A stretch of DNA of 64,000 nt from an uncultured Verrucomicrobiota bacterium. Lineage in GTDB: Bacteria > Verrucomicrobiota > Verrucomicrobiia > Opitutales > Opitutaceae. Position 1 is the stretch's first letter. Each line of letters opens with the position of its first letter. The notes beneath the pieces were generated by a model. That model searched no databases. It saw only the letters and a list, made by a program, of their open reading frames with translations, and was not told the DNA's origin. Where the stretch lies: NCBI GenBank assembly GCA_903869675.1, contig CAIQAB010000010.1, positions 35,606-99,605 on the forward strand, given 5' to 3'. A program made the position numbers and the translations under genes. Of the stretch, positions 45,531 through 54,209 are shown in pieces.

Positions 45531-46727
45531 ATGAGCAACACCGGCAACCGCTGGGTCGCGCGCCATGTGGCGTCGCTGCCCAGAAGCGGCATTCGCGACT
45601 TCTTCGAACTTGTGGCTAAAATGAAGGGCCAGGACGTCATCTCCCTTGGCGTTGGCGAGCCTGACTTCGTTACTCCTTGGCACGTGCGCAAGGCGGCCAT
45701 TACCGCGCTTGAGGAAGGCAAGACCTACTACACCTCCAATCTCGGTCTGCTTGAGCTGCGCCGCGCGGTCTCGACCTACGTGACGGAGCACTTCGGCGTC
45801 GATTACCGCCCCGAGGACCAGATCATCATCACGGTGGGCGTCTCCGAGGCGCTCGACCTCGCGTTTCGGGCCTTCTGCAACCCGGGTGACAAGGTGATGT
45901 ATCATCAACCTTGCTACGTCTCCTATCACCCCAGTATCTCGCTCGTGCATGGCGAGGGCGTGGCGGTGCCGACCTACGCGAAGGATAACTTTGCCCTCAC
46001 CGCCGAGGCCCTGCGTGCGGCCTGGGTCCCGGGCTGCAAGATCCTCATGCTAAACCTCCCGTGCAACCCCACGGGCGGCACCTGCGACCGCGCGCAGCTG
46101 GAGGCGATCGCCGCCTTCTGCCGCGAGAAGGATCTGCTGGTCCTGAGCGACGAGATCTACTCCGAGCTCACGTTCGAAGGCACGCACACCAGCATCGCCA
46201 GTCTGCCCGGCATGCAGGAGCGCACGATCTTCCTGCACGGTTTCTCCAAGGCCTTTGCCATGACCGGCTGGCGCATTGGCTACGCCTGCGGGCCGGCCGA
46301 GTTGATCGATGCCATGATGAAGGTCCATCAATACGCCATGATGTGCGCCTCAATCATCGCCCAGGAGGCGGCGCTCGAGGCTCTGCAAAACGGCTGGGAC
46401 AACGTGTGCGAGATGCGCGACCAATATCACCGCCGCCGCGATCTCGTGGTGCGTCGTTTCAACGAGATCGGCCTCACCTGCCACTCGCCGCGCGGCAGTT
46501 TCTATGCATTCCCCAGCACCACCGGCATCGGCATGACGGAGAAGGACTTCGCGGTCGGCTTGTTGAGGGAGCAGAAGGTCGCGGTCGTGCCCGGCACCGC
46601 CTTCGGGGCCAACGGCACCGGTCATGTGCGCGCCTGTTTTGCCACCAGCTACGAGCAACTGCTGGTGGCCTGTGACCGGATCGAGCGTTTCATCGCCAGT
46701 TCGAAAAACCAGGTGGCGGCGAAATAA
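45531..46727 (+). CDS. Class I PLP aminotransferase (aspartate aminotransferase-like)
   Basis: 398-residue cytoplasmic fold-type I aminotransferase. Blocks in order: VISLGVGEPDFVTPWHVRKA, YTSNLGLLELRRAVSTYV, ILMLNLPCNPTGGTCDR with the conserved NP-TG, VLSDEIYSEL, and the PLP-Lys segment HGFSKAFAMTGWRIGYACGP. The substrate binding Arg lies in NGTGHVRACFATS. It may act on aromatic amino acids or aspartate. The paired Lrp regulator supports an amino-acid role. The ATG at 45531 has GGAG 7 bases upstream; the open frame continues back into the lrp gene but is not used. Confidence 0.92.
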   Translation: MSNTGNRWVARHVASLPRSGIRDFFELVAKMKGQDVISLGVGEPDFVTPWHVRKAAITALEEGKTYYTSNLGLLELRRAVSTYVTEHFGVDYRPEDQIIITVGVSEALDLAFRAFCNPGDKVMYHQPCYVSYHPSISLVHGEGVAVPTYAKDNFALTAEALRAAWVPGCKILMLNLPCNPTGGTCDRAQLEAIAAFCREKDLLVLSDEIYSELTFEGTHTSIASLPGMQERTIFLHGFSKAFAMTGWRIGYACGPAELIDAMMKVHQYAMMCASIIAQEAALEALQNGWDNVCEMRDQYHRRRDLVVRRFNEIGLTCHSPRGSFYAFPSTTGIGMTEKDFAVGLLREQKVAVVPGTAFGANGTGHVRACFATSYEQLLVACDRIERFIASSKNQVAAK

Positions 46728-46819
46728 TCCGAGGGTTTCGAGCCCTGGACACGTATCATCTACGGCCGGGTATCTTGCCCGAGCCGATTGCAAAATAAAC
46801 TCCCAACCCAGATCCTATC

Positions 46820-47053
46820 ATGAACCGTCTCCGCTCTATTCTTGCCCTCGCTTCCGCCTTCACCCTCGCCACCGCCGCTTTCGCGGCCGACGGCGCGCAG
46901 TGCAAACCTTCCGATGAAAAAGCAGCCAAGGCTCCCTGCGGCTGCGCGATCAAGGATAACGCCAAGGTCTGCGGCGTAGATAAAGACTGCTGCTGCACCG
47001 GCGAAAAGGCCTCCAAGACTTCCGCCAAGACGACCACCCCAGCGGGCAAGTAA
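46820..47053 (+). CDS. Small exported cysteine-rich protein
   Basis: 77-residue protein with a clear signal peptide (MNRLRSILALASAFTLATAA, cut near FAADGA). The mature part of about 54 residues has seven cysteines: one alone, then CGC, one alone, and a CCC run near the end, with many Lys residues. The pattern suggests metal binding or disulphides, but I recognise no family. It stands alone and is closed by a strong terminator at 47106-47130. Confidence 0.7.
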   Translation: MNRLRSILALASAFTLATAAFAADGAQCKPSDEKAAKAPCGCAIKDNAKVCGVDKDCCCTGEKASKTSAKTTTPAGK

Positions 47054-47105
47054 GGTCTTGCCCCGATCCCGCCGGGCATGGCGCCGAAGGGAGTTGGAAT
47101 CATCG

Positions 47106-47130
47106 GCCCCGCTGCGTGCGGGGCTTTTTT
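47106..47130 (+). terminator. Rho-independent terminator after the Cys-rich protein gene
   Basis: GCCCCGC (47106-47112) pairs with GCGGGGC (47118-47124) around a TGCGT loop, followed by six T residues. Confidence 0.93.
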
Positions 47131-47209
47131 GCGTCCCGTGTCCGGGGGGATGGTGCTTTGAAAAAAGGCCTTCGCGGCGCGGCTCGGCTCGTGCACGTTG
47201 GCACTACGC

Positions 47210-48964
47210 ATGGACGATACGCCGCTCAATCCGCCGCCCGAGCTTCCGCCTTACGAGGCGGGCGAGAGCATTTGGGAAAACGCCTTTCTGACGCGTCACG
47301 CTCCAATGCTCTGGGCGGTGGCGGTGTTTGCCCTGACCCTGCTGGCGGGCGTGGCCATGATGCCTCCTTCGCGCTACCCCGAACTGGCGTATGTCTTTGC
47401 CGCCCCGGCCGTGTTCTGGGCCTATCGCGCGCCGCGTTGGCGGCTCTTTTTATGGGCCACGCTCGGAGCGGAGGCGGTGGCTTGGACGCTAACCCTCGGG
47501 TGGCTGAGGCATGTCACCTGGGCGGGTTTGCTGCTGCTTGGTCCGGTCATCGGGCTCTGGGTGGGGAGCTGGTTTGTGGCGGTGCGCTGGGTAATGCCGC
47601 GGCTGATCGGCCGGCCCTGGGTGCAGCGGGTGCTGGCGGTTTTTGGCCTCGCGGGGCTCTGGGTGGTGCTGGAATGGACCCGCACCTGGGTGCTTAGCGG
47701 GTTCCCTTGGCTTCCGCTTTCGGCGACGCAATGGGAACGCTTGAGTGTGCTGCAACCGGCCGCCTACACCGGGGCGTGGGGGGTGTCCTTCGTGTTGGTC
47801 ACAGTCAATGTGGCCTTCGCAGCCTATGCCTGGAAGTTACTGGGAACGGGCGCGGACGGCGGCCGGGCGCGTTCGCGTTGCCCGGAGTTTCTCGCGGCGA
47901 TGGCCCTGCTTCTTGGCTGTTTACTCCTGACCGCGCGCGAGACGATCAATCGCGGCCGTTTTTTCCGCCACTGGGCCAATGTCGGCATCGTGCAACCGGC
48001 TATTCCGCAAAGTGTGAAATGGGACCCGGCCGAGGCGGCGGGCGTGTTGCGCACGCTGGAGGAGGAGACGCTCAAGGTGGCGGCGGCGCGCCCCGACCTG
48101 CTACTCTGGCCCGAGGCGACCACGCCCTTGGCCGTGCTGGGTGATCATGGCATGCAGCGCTGGGCAGAGGAGCTGGTGCGGCGCGCCGGCGTGCCCCTGC
48201 TGCTCGGATCGATCGCGTGTGAACACGCCGACATGCCGGAGGAGTGTTGGTCGAATGGCGTGTTTGCGGTGTCGCCGACCTCTGGCTTAGCGGCGAATTT
48301 CTATGCCAAACGCCACCTCGTGCCTTTCGGGGAATATGTGCCTTTGCGACCGGTCCTGGGCTGGTTGGAAAAGGTCGTGCCGGTGGGCGGGGATTTCCAA
48401 CCGGGTAAGGATCCGGGACTCTTTACCGTGCCCTTGGGGCCGGTTGAGGGCACGCGGGTGGGGGCCTTGATCTGCTACGAGGATATTTTCCCTGACCTGG
48501 CGCGGTCGAGTGTGCGGGCGGGGGCGGAGGTCCTGATGGTCAACACCAACAACGGCTGGTTCGGCGAGGGCGCGGCGGCCTATCAGCATGCCGCCCATGC
48601 GGTCTTGCGCGCGGTCGAAACGCGCCGACCGGTGCTGCGCGCGGGCAACTCGGGCTGGAGCGGCTGGATTGATGAATGCGGCGCGATCCGTGCGGTTCTG
48701 ACCCGGGACAGCGCCGGCGCGGTTCGCACTTTGCCACCGGCGCGGGGCGAACCACCGGGCACGGTGTATTTCCGGGGCGGGGCCAGTCTACAGGTGAGCC
48801 GTGACGCACGTTTTTTCGGGCTGCGCAGCGTTTATGTGGAATGGGGCGATTGGTTCGTGGCGGTGAGTGCAGCGCTCGCGCTCGTGGCCTGGGGGATACT
48901 GCGCCGCCCCTACGTTCCGCCACCGAAACCGGTGGATGCAGCGCGGCCGTTTGGGCGGGACTAG
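47210..48964 (+). CDS. lnt: Apolipoprotein N-acyltransferase
   Basis: Inner-membrane enzyme that N-acylates the N-terminal Cys of lipoproteins. The ATG at 47210 is preferred over a TTG four codons earlier. The N-terminal part has several transmembrane helices with the family block VLEWTRTWVLSGFPWLPLSA. The C-terminal nitrilase-fold domain carries the Glu (LLWPEATTPL), Lys (YAKRHLVPFGEYVPLR) and Cys (GALICYEDIFPD) triad, then NTNNGWFGEG. One more hydrophobic segment ends the protein. Length (584 aa) is slightly above the E. coli enzyme. It has its own transcript, after the terminator at 47106. Confidence 0.94.
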   Translation: MDDTPLNPPPELPPYEAGESIWENAFLTRHAPMLWAVAVFALTLLAGVAMMPPSRYPELAYVFAAPAVFWAYRAPRWRLFLWATLGAEAVAWTLTLGWLRHVTWAGLLLLGPVIGLWVGSWFVAVRWVMPRLIGRPWVQRVLAVFGLAGLWVVLEWTRTWVLSGFPWLPLSATQWERLSVLQPAAYTGAWGVSFVLVTVNVAFAAYAWKLLGTGADGGRARSRCPEFLAAMALLLGCLLLTARETINRGRFFRHWANVGIVQPAIPQSVKWDPAEAAGVLRTLEEETLKVAAARPDLLLWPEATTPLAVLGDHGMQRWAEELVRRAGVPLLLGSIACEHADMPEECWSNGVFAVSPTSGLAANFYAKRHLVPFGEYVPLRPVLGWLEKVVPVGGDFQPGKDPGLFTVPLGPVEGTRVGALICYEDIFPDLARSSVRAGAEVLMVNTNNGWFGEGAAAYQHAAHAVLRAVETRRPVLRAGNSGWSGWIDECGAIRAVLTRDSAGAVRTLPPARGEPPGTVYFRGGASLQVSRDARFFGLRSVYVEWGDWFVAVSAALALVAWGILRRPYVPPPKPVDAARPFGRD

Positions 48965-49001
48965 GCCCGGTGCCGACAGGAACAGACTTAAGGCTCCTTA
49001 G

Positions 49002-49079
49002 TTTTGACCACGGAGGTCACGGATCATCACGGATAAAACCAAACCCATCCGTGCCCATCCGGGCGATCCGTGGCAAAGG
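49002..49079. repeat. Dispersed palindromic repeat
   Basis: CCACGGA (49008-49014) is matched by TCCGTGG (49067-49073), with paired inner units CACGGATCATCACGGAT and ATCCGTGCCCATCCG. It forms a long imperfect hairpin between lnt and rsmI. A degenerate relative lies at 39003-39075. Similar ACCACGG...CACGG elements are familiar from intergenic DNA of soil and freshwater Verrucomicrobia. Confidence 0.6.
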
Positions 49080-49114
49080 CTGGATGGCAGGGTGCGCCGG
49101 GTTCGAGCGCAGTT

Positions 49115-49858
49115 TCAGAGCACGAAGCCGCCGGGGGCGATGAGGACGACGAACTCGCCCTTCAGGCTGGTTTTGGCGAGGCGCTCGGCGACCTCGCTAG
49201 CGGGGCCGATCAGCCAGGTTTCGTGGAGCTTGGTGACCTCCTTGGCGAGGCAGACGATACGGTCTGGCCCGAGCACGGTGACGATTTCGGCGGCAAACTT
49301 GTCGATGCGGTGGCAGCTCTCGTAAAGGGCGAGGGTATAGTCGAAGTCCCGATACTTCTCCAGAAAAGCGGAGCGCGCGCTGGTCTTGGGTGGCAGGAAA
49401 CCGGCGAAGAGGAAACCATCGCTCGGCAGGCCGCTGGCGCTGAGCACGGCGGCGAGGGCGCAGGCGCCGGGCACGGGGACGACCGGCAGTCCGGCGCGGC
49501 GGCAGGCGCGGACGACGCGGAAGCCGGGGTCGCTAATCGCGGGCGTGCCGGCGTCGCTTACCACGGCGATGGATTTACCCTCTTGCAAGCGGGCGACGAG
49601 CTGGTCAGCGGCGGCGGTCTCGTTGTGGTCGTGGTAGGGAAACAGGGGCCGGTGGAGGCCTAGGCGGGTCAGCAGGGAGCCCGTGGTGCGGGTATCCTCG
49701 CAGGCGACGAGATCCACGGTGGCGAGCACGAGGCGGGCGCGTTCGGTGAGGTCCGAGAGATTACCGATCGGCGTCGCCACCACATAGAGGTGACCGGGCC
49801 GGGCGGCGAGGCGCGCGGCGAGTTCCTCGGCGGGGGCGGGCGAGACGGTTTCAGACAT
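49115..49858 (-). CDS. rsmI: 16S rRNA (cytidine-2'-O)-methyltransferase RsmI
   Basis: SAM-dependent methyltransferase for C1402 of 16S rRNA (247 aa). Blocks in order: LYVVATPIGNLSDLTERAR, VDLVACEDTRTTGSLL, VVSDAGTPAISDPGFRVV, and VPVPGACALAAVLSASGLPS. The end EFVVLIAPG is normal for the family. An ATG at 49882 is also in frame; 49858 is chosen because the first eight residues are not part of the family, but neither start has a good ribosome-binding site. It follows the terminator of the lipoprotein operon. Confidence 0.95.
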   Translation of the reverse strand: MSETVSPAPAEELAARLAARPGHLYVVATPIGNLSDLTERARLVLATVDLVACEDTRTTGSLLTRLGLHRPLFPYHDHNETAAADQLVARLQEGKSIAVVSDAGTPAISDPGFRVVRACRRAGLPVVPVPGACALAAVLSASGLPSDGFLFAGFLPPKTSARSAFLEKYRDFDYTLALYESCHRIDKFAAEIVTVLGPDRIVCLAKEVTKLHETWLIGPASEVAERLAKTSLKGEFVVLIAPGGFVL

Positions 49859-49883
49859 CGGGCGGACGAGGGGAGCGGGCATT

Positions 49884-49911
49884 AAAAAACCGGACTGGGG
49901 TGCAGTCCGGT
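49884..49911 (-). terminator. Rho-independent terminator of the lipoprotein/coiled-coil operon
   Basis: ACCGGACTG (49889-49897) pairs perfectly with CAGTCCGGT (49903-49911). On the minus strand it is followed by TTTTTT. Confidence 0.9.
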
Positions 49912-49932
49912 CGAGGGGTCTGGACTCGGCGT

Positions 49933-50103
49933 TTATTGCTGCGAGCCGTGGCCGCCCATGCCGCCCATGCCGGGGATGCCGCCTTCCCAGCTAGCGGGCC
50001 GGCTCCACGGGATGGAGGAGTCCTCGGCCTGCTTCGTGGCGCAACCGGAGCAGAAGGCGAGGAGGGCGGAGCCGAGTATGAGGAGAACGAGGCGGCTGTT
50101 CAT
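49933..50103 (-). CDS. Small lipoprotein, 56 residues
   Basis: Starts MNSRLVLLILGSALLAF with a charged residue and a hydrophobic run, then CSGCATKQ, which places a lipidated Cys at residue 21 (Cys-Ser-Gly-Cys; the -3 position is unusual). The mature part is SIPWSRPASWEGGIPGMGG with a His-containing tail. The Trp-Ser-Arg-Pro-x-Ser-Trp-Glu-Gly core looks conserved in design, though I cannot name a family. It lies 15 bases after the coiled-coil gene on the same strand and before a strong terminator, so the two form an operon. Confidence 0.75.
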   Translation of the reverse strand: MNSRLVLLILGSALLAFCSGCATKQAEDSSIPWSRPASWEGGIPGMGGMGGHGSQQ

Positions 50104-50118
50104 GGCGGCGGATTTAAA

Positions 50119-50871
50119 TCAGGGGACGAAGGAGGCGATATCGCCTTCCTTGAGCGCGCCTTTGATCGAGGACGGGGCGATCTGGGCGATGGCGTAGGTG
50201 TCCTTGACCTCGGAGATGACGGACTCGGCGAGCACATCGCCAGCGCGGCTGAGGTTGAATTTATTACCCGCGGCGATGCCGTCGGCGGTGCCGAGTTCGA
50301 GGATTACAAAGGCGTTCTTGGTGCCGACCTTGGCCACGCGGGCGGCGGCGGTGCGCTCGCTGCGGACCGGGCCAGTGGCGGCGGCGCCGGCGGCAGAGGG
50401 TGCGATGCCCTGGATCTCACCGAGGCGGGATTCCAAAGAAGCGATGGTCTGCTTATAGCGCTCGATTTCCTCGGGGTTGCCCACCTGGGCGGCGAGGCGG
50501 GTCTGGACGAGCTCGCGACGGAGGGCGTCGACGTCGGCGGTGAGCTTTTTCTCGGATTCTTCCTTGGAGGCGTAGGCGGTCTTGAGGCTGGCGATCTCGC
50601 GCGAGATCTGGACGTTGCGGGCCTCGGAGGCGGTGAGTTTGGACTTGGTGTCGCCAAGTTCGGTGTCGGTCTGGGTGAGCTGGGCGACTTTCTGTTCGAG
50701 TTGGGTGTTGGTCTCGTTCAGGTTGGTTTGCAGCGAGGTGGCCCGGGATTGTTCGGATGAAAGCTGCTGTTTGAGCTCTTCCTTGGTATTGCCGATCTGC
50801 CACCAGAAAAAGCCGGAGGCGCCGGAGCCGAGAAGGGCGAGGATGCAGAGAACGAGGGTAAGGGCTTTCAT
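50119..50871 (-). CDS. Membrane-anchored coiled-coil protein of unknown function
   Basis: 250 residues. A single N-terminal hydrophobic segment (about 1-25) anchors a coiled coil of about 125 residues (heptad-rich Gln/Leu/Glu/Lys) followed by a short Ala/Gly linker. A compact C-terminal domain of about 75 residues reads KNAFVILELGTADGIAAGNK and then VLAESVISEVKDTYAIAQIA. This last part resembles small beta-barrel modules in other Verrucomicrobia envelope proteins. The layout, anchor-coil-domain, suggests a scaffold in the periplasm. It is in an operon with a 56-residue lipoprotein. Confidence 0.72.
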   Translation of the reverse strand: MKALTLVLCILALLGSGASGFFWWQIGNTKEELKQQLSSEQSRATSLQTNLNETNTQLEQKVAQLTQTDTELGDTKSKLTASEARNVQISREIASLKTAYASKEESEKKLTADVDALRRELVQTRLAAQVGNPEEIERYKQTIASLESRLGEIQGIAPSAAGAAATGPVRSERTAAARVAKVGTKNAFVILELGTADGIAAGNKFNLSRAGDVLAESVISEVKDTYAIAQIAPSSIKGALKEGDIASFVP

Positions 50872-50958
50872 AGGGGGATTGAAGGTTGGAACGTGTTGTG
50901 GGTGGGACAGCTTGGAAAGGAGAAAGTTTTTACCAACCCTCTCCTTTTCCGGGCGGTT

Positions 50959-52527
50959 TTAGATGGAGAACTCGCTGGTGAACCAGGGGGTGCGGGCGGT
51001 CTTTTTGATCGTGCCGTTGGCGGCGAGGTGCTCGAGGAGCTTGTAGGCCAGCTCTGGGCTACCTTCGGCGCGGGCGGCGAGGGCCTCGGCGGTAAACGCC
51101 TGACCGGGGGCGGCGGCGAGGGCGGCGACGAGGCGATGTTGCAGCGCGATCACGCCGGTAGCGGCCTTTTTACCCGCCTCGACGCCGGGCTGATGGTAGG
51201 CGTTGATCCCGACCAGGCTGGCGTAGAGGCCGACGGCGCGCTCGTAGAGGGCGATCATCAGGCCGAGGGTGCGGGGGCTGAGTTCGTCAATCGTAACAGT
51301 GACGGAGTGGCGGTCTTTCTCGCTAAGGGCGTCGCGGGTGCCGAGATAGAAGCCGAGGAGGTAGTCGCCGGCGGTAACGCCGGGCTCGACCTGCAGAGAG
51401 GCGCCTGCGCGGTCCTTGAGCACCTCTATGAAGGTAACGAAAAAGTTATTCACGCCCTCGCGGAGCTGTTGCACGTAGGCGTGCTGGTCGGTGGAGCCCT
51501 TGTTGCCGTAGACGGCGATGCCTTGATTAACCACGTTGCCGGCGAGATCGAACTCCTTGCCCAGCGACTCCATCACGAGTTGCTGCAGATAGCGGGAGAA
51601 GAGCAGGAGGCGGTCTTTGTAGGGGAGGATGACCATATCCTTCAAACCCTTGCCGCCGGTCTCGTAGTGCCACATCAGGGCGAGCAGGGCGGCGGGGTTT
51701 TCGGAGGTAACGGTCGAGCGGGTGACGGCGTCCATGGCGGCGGCGCCGTCGAGCATCGCATCGGTATCGATGCCCTGGAGGGCGGCGGGCAGGAGGCCGA
51801 CGGTGCAGAGTTCGGAGGTGCGACCGCCGACCCAGTCCCACATGGGGAAGCGGGCGAGCCAGCCTTGGGCGAGGGCGATCTGGTCTAGTTTGGAGCCTTC
51901 GCCGGTAACGGCGACGAAGTGTTTGGCGAAGGCGAGGCCCGCCGCGCTGAAGGCGGCGGCGGCCTCGAGCATGCCGTTGCGGGTCTCAACGGTGCCGCCC
52001 GATTTGGAGATGACGACGACCAGGGTCGCGGGCAGGTGGCCGGCGAGTTGGGCGAGCACGTAGTCGATGCCGTCGGGGTCGGTGTTGTCAAAGAACGACA
52101 CGGCCATTTTGTCCGCACCCGGACGGCCGAGGGAGTGGTTAACCAGTTGGGGGCCGAGGGCGGAACCGCCGATGCCTACGACGAGCAGGCGGGTGAAGGC
52201 TTGGCCGGTGGAGCCGGCCAGGCGGCCTGTGTGCACGTCGGCGGCGAAGCTGCGGATCTGGGCGAGGGAGTCGTCGATGGCCCGAGTGAGATCGGGGGTG
52301 GGGGCGAGTTTGGCGTCGCGCAGCCAGTAGTGGCCGACCATGCGGTTCTCGTCGGGGTTGGCGATCGCGCCCTTTTCCAGTGCGGCCATGTCGGTGTAGG
52401 CGCGTTGCGCGGCGGGTTCCATCTCGGCGAGGAAGTTCTCCGGGAAGGGTATGCGGCTGTAGTCGAGGGCAAAGCCGAGCGAGGTGTTGTGGTAACGGTA
52501 TTGGGTGAAGCGGGACCAGGTGGACAT
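50959..52527 (-). CDS. pgi: Glucose-6-phosphate isomerase
   Basis: Interconverts glucose-6-phosphate and fructose-6-phosphate. 522 residues with the SIS-fold blocks [44 protein letters not shown] and [19 protein letters not shown]. The catalytic Glu region is EYGN-like in [20 protein letters not shown]. The C-terminal ~90 residues are a winged-helix-like tail beyond the normal end, with [20 protein letters not shown]. It has its own transcript. It is divergent from a small basic protein gene. Confidence 0.94.
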   Translation of the reverse strand: MSTWSRFTQYRYHNTSLGFALDYSRIPFPENFLAEMEPAAQRAYTDMAALEKGAIANPDENRMVGHYWLRDAKLAPTPDLTRAIDDSLAQIRSFAADVHTGRLAGSTGQAFTRLLVVGIGGSALGPQLVNHSLGRPGADKMAVSFFDNTDPDGIDYVLAQLAGHLPATLVVVISKSGGTVETRNGMLEAAAAFSAAGLAFAKHFVAVTGEGSKLDQIALAQGWLARFPMWDWVGGRTSELCTVGLLPAALQGIDTDAMLDGAAAMDAVTRSTVTSENPAALLALMWHYETGGKGLKDMVILPYKDRLLLFSRYLQQLVMESLGKEFDLAGNVVNQGIAVYGNKGSTDQHAYVQQLREGVNNFFVTFIEVLKDRAGASLQVEPGVTAGDYLLGFYLGTRDALSEKDRHSVTVTIDELSPRTLGLMIALYERAVGLYASLVGINAYHQPGVEAGKKAATGVIALQHRLVAALAAAPGQAFTAEALAARAEGSPELAYKLLEHLAANGTIKKTARTPWFTSEFSI

Positions 52528-52627
52528 GGTGAAAAGACGGTTATCAGGGATCCTTGCATCCGGGGCAAGCGAGTCGAGACCGGCGTCGTAAAAAGTCTGG
52601 TTATAGCGGCGGCTGTTAGCCAGGGGT

Positions 52628-52640
52628 CACCGGACCGGTG
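52628..52640. promoter_or_regulatory. Palindrome between pgi and the Lys-rich gene
   Basis: CACCGG-A-CCGGTG is a perfect 13-base palindrome in the divergent gap 52528-52740. It could be an operator or the stem of a leader hairpin. No paired sites elsewhere were noticed. Confidence 0.3.
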
Positions 52641-52740
52641 CCGATGGGACTCGCTATGTTTGCGTGGTGGTGTGATAAAGCGAAGCGCCCTCGGGGAAAC
52701 GAACATTCCGAAGGTTAGAAAAAATCAAAAAATTACCACC

Positions 52741-52884
52741 ATGGGCGACCGTTCTCCAAAATCCGTTCAGAAAAAAGCCGATCAAAAGCAGTCAAAAAAC
52801 GACGGCGTGAATCAAAAAAAGCAGGCATTGATCAATGCCCAGCAGGCCACCAAGGCCAAGATCGCCGCGAGCAAGAAGAAGTAG
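52741..52884 (+). CDS. Tiny Lys-rich protein (47 residues)
   Basis: Reads MGDRSPKSVQKKADQKQSKN and continues through a Gln/Lys/Ala-rich helix to a terminal Lys run (ASKKK). Strongly basic and hydrophilic, with no signal or membrane part. The MGDRSPKS start is one I recognise from small proteins in other bacteria of unknown function. The ATG follows an A-rich stretch without a clear ribosome-binding site. It is followed 84 bases later by a second Lys-rich mini-gene, and the pair is likely one transcript. Nucleic-acid contact is an inference from composition. Confidence 0.6.
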   Translation: MGDRSPKSVQKKADQKQSKNDGVNQKKQALINAQQATKAKIAASKKK

Positions 52885-52968
52885 GTTTTAATTCTGTATC
52901 CGGGCAGAGCCTACGGTTTAGCCGGGGCCAGCCCACTGTGCCCGACTTTTTCCAGACCCAATACAATC

Positions 52969-53067
52969 ATGGCCAAATCACAAAATTCCCAGAAACAGAC
53001 CAAGAAAAAGCCGCTCAAAACCCCGGCCGAAAAAAAAGCGGAGAAGCGCGAAAAAAAGGGGCGTTGA
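52969..53067 (+). CDS. Tiny Lys-rich protein (32 residues)
   Basis: Reads MAKSQNSQKQTKKKPLKTPA followed by EKKAEKREKKGR. It is half Lys/Arg/Gln and shares no alignable core with the 47-residue neighbour, but composition and orientation match. It is too short to judge by codon use alone. A hairpin follows at 53072-53094. Confidence rests on the tandem arrangement and on a clean start and stop. Confidence 0.5.
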   Translation: MAKSQNSQKQTKKKPLKTPAEKKAEKREKKGR

Positions 53068-53071
53068 TAGC

Positions 53072-53094
53072 CGCCTGCGCGGTGCAGGTGTTTT
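53072..53094 (+). terminator. Terminator-like hairpin after the Lys-rich pair
   Basis: CGCCTGC (53072-53078) pairs with GCAGGTG (53084-53090) with one G-U, followed by TTTT. Short, so moderate support. Confidence 0.5.
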
Positions 53095-53220
53095 GGCTTC
53101 TTTGACCCATCCGAGGCGTGCCTCCGTGGGTTCGGGACAGGGCTGCGCGGGACGTTAATGACATTTTTGGCAAAAGTTTCGTCACGTTGAGTCGAAATAG
53201 GGGGGTAATACCTTTTGCCC

Positions 53221-54117
53221 ATGCCTACCGACGCCGCTTTATTCACCGCCGATCGTGTCTCGCCCGAGATCATCGCCCGGGCGATGCGTTACCCGCCTTC
53301 CGCGCAGCGAGTCCTGCCTCTGCTCAAGCACTACCTCGAGGAGTCGGATTTCTCGATTTATCAGATTGTTGATCTCATCCGTCTGGATCCGGGGGTCTCG
53401 GCGCGAGTGCTCCAGGCCGCGAATAGCAGGCTGAATGCGCGGCACCATCCTTGCTCCACCATCGAGATGGCGGTGCAGCGCATTGGTTTTGATCTGATCT
53501 ACGAGATCGTGGCCAACGCTGTGGCGGAGCAGGTTTTGGTGCGGCCGCTGGTCGCCTATTCGCTCGAGGCGGACGAACTGTGGAACCTCTCCGTATCCTG
53601 CGGTATCGCCGCCGAGTTGATTGCGGAAATGCGCGGATTAGATACCCGTATCTCCTATACTCTCGGTCTTCTTCACGGGGTCGGTATGATCGCAATTGAC
53701 CAGTGGTTGCAGCGGCATCAGCCCACCATCGGTTTTTTTGCCAGTGCGTTTCCGCGGGAATACGCGGAGAGTGAGGCGGTTTTGATCGGCTGCACCCATC
53801 CCGAGGTTGGGGCGGAGGTTCTTCGTGGCTGGGATTTCCCTTTCGAAATATACGAACCGCTGCGCTGCCAGCATGACCCGCTCGCATCGCTCGAGCACCA
53901 GCAGTTGAGCAGTTTACTTTACGCGGCCAAGTGGGTGCGTTCGCGGGTCTGCTTCGAAGATCACCGGCGGCCGCACGAACCTGAGCCAAGCCTGCTTGAG
54001 CCGGTCGAACTGAGCGTTTTTTCGCTGGAGAATCTGGCTCTCCAAGTCCGCGACCGCCTTGAGCAGGTCAAGCGAGACCTTGCTCTGGGTGATGCCCCTC
54101 AACCCTTTGCCGCCTAG
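53221..54117 (+). CDS. HDOD domain signalling protein
   Basis: 298 residues. An HDOD domain spans roughly residues 20-215: LLKHYLEESDFSIYQIVDLI, RVLQAANSRLNARHHPCSTI, and GLLHGVGMIAIDQ in place of the HD pair. HDOD proteins lack HD phosphohydrolase activity and act in signalling, often with cyclic-di-GMP systems and chemotaxis. The C-terminal ~80 residues are helical and unassigned. The ATG at 53221 is chosen; a TTG two codons earlier is possible. It is followed by clpX at 92 bases. Confidence 0.86.
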   Translation: MPTDAALFTADRVSPEIIARAMRYPPSAQRVLPLLKHYLEESDFSIYQIVDLIRLDPGVSARVLQAANSRLNARHHPCSTIEMAVQRIGFDLIYEIVANAVAEQVLVRPLVAYSLEADELWNLSVSCGIAAELIAEMRGLDTRISYTLGLLHGVGMIAIDQWLQRHQPTIGFFASAFPREYAESEAVLIGCTHPEVGAEVLRGWDFPFEIYEPLRCQHDPLASLEHQQLSSLLYAAKWVRSRVCFEDHRRPHEPEPSLLEPVELSVFSLENLALQVRDRLEQVKRDLALGDAPQPFAA

Positions 54118-54209
54118 GCAGCGCGTCTCCGGATCTGTTCGAGAACACCTTAGAAGCTGTTTGTTTTTCGAGCTTTCCAGATCCCGTCGCATCTCTTCAC
54201 TGATCCCAT

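Noticed and set aside
53187..53211. TTGAGT and TAATAC as a promoter for the HDOD gene
   Set aside because: The spacing is 13 bases, too short for a normal sigma-70 promoter.
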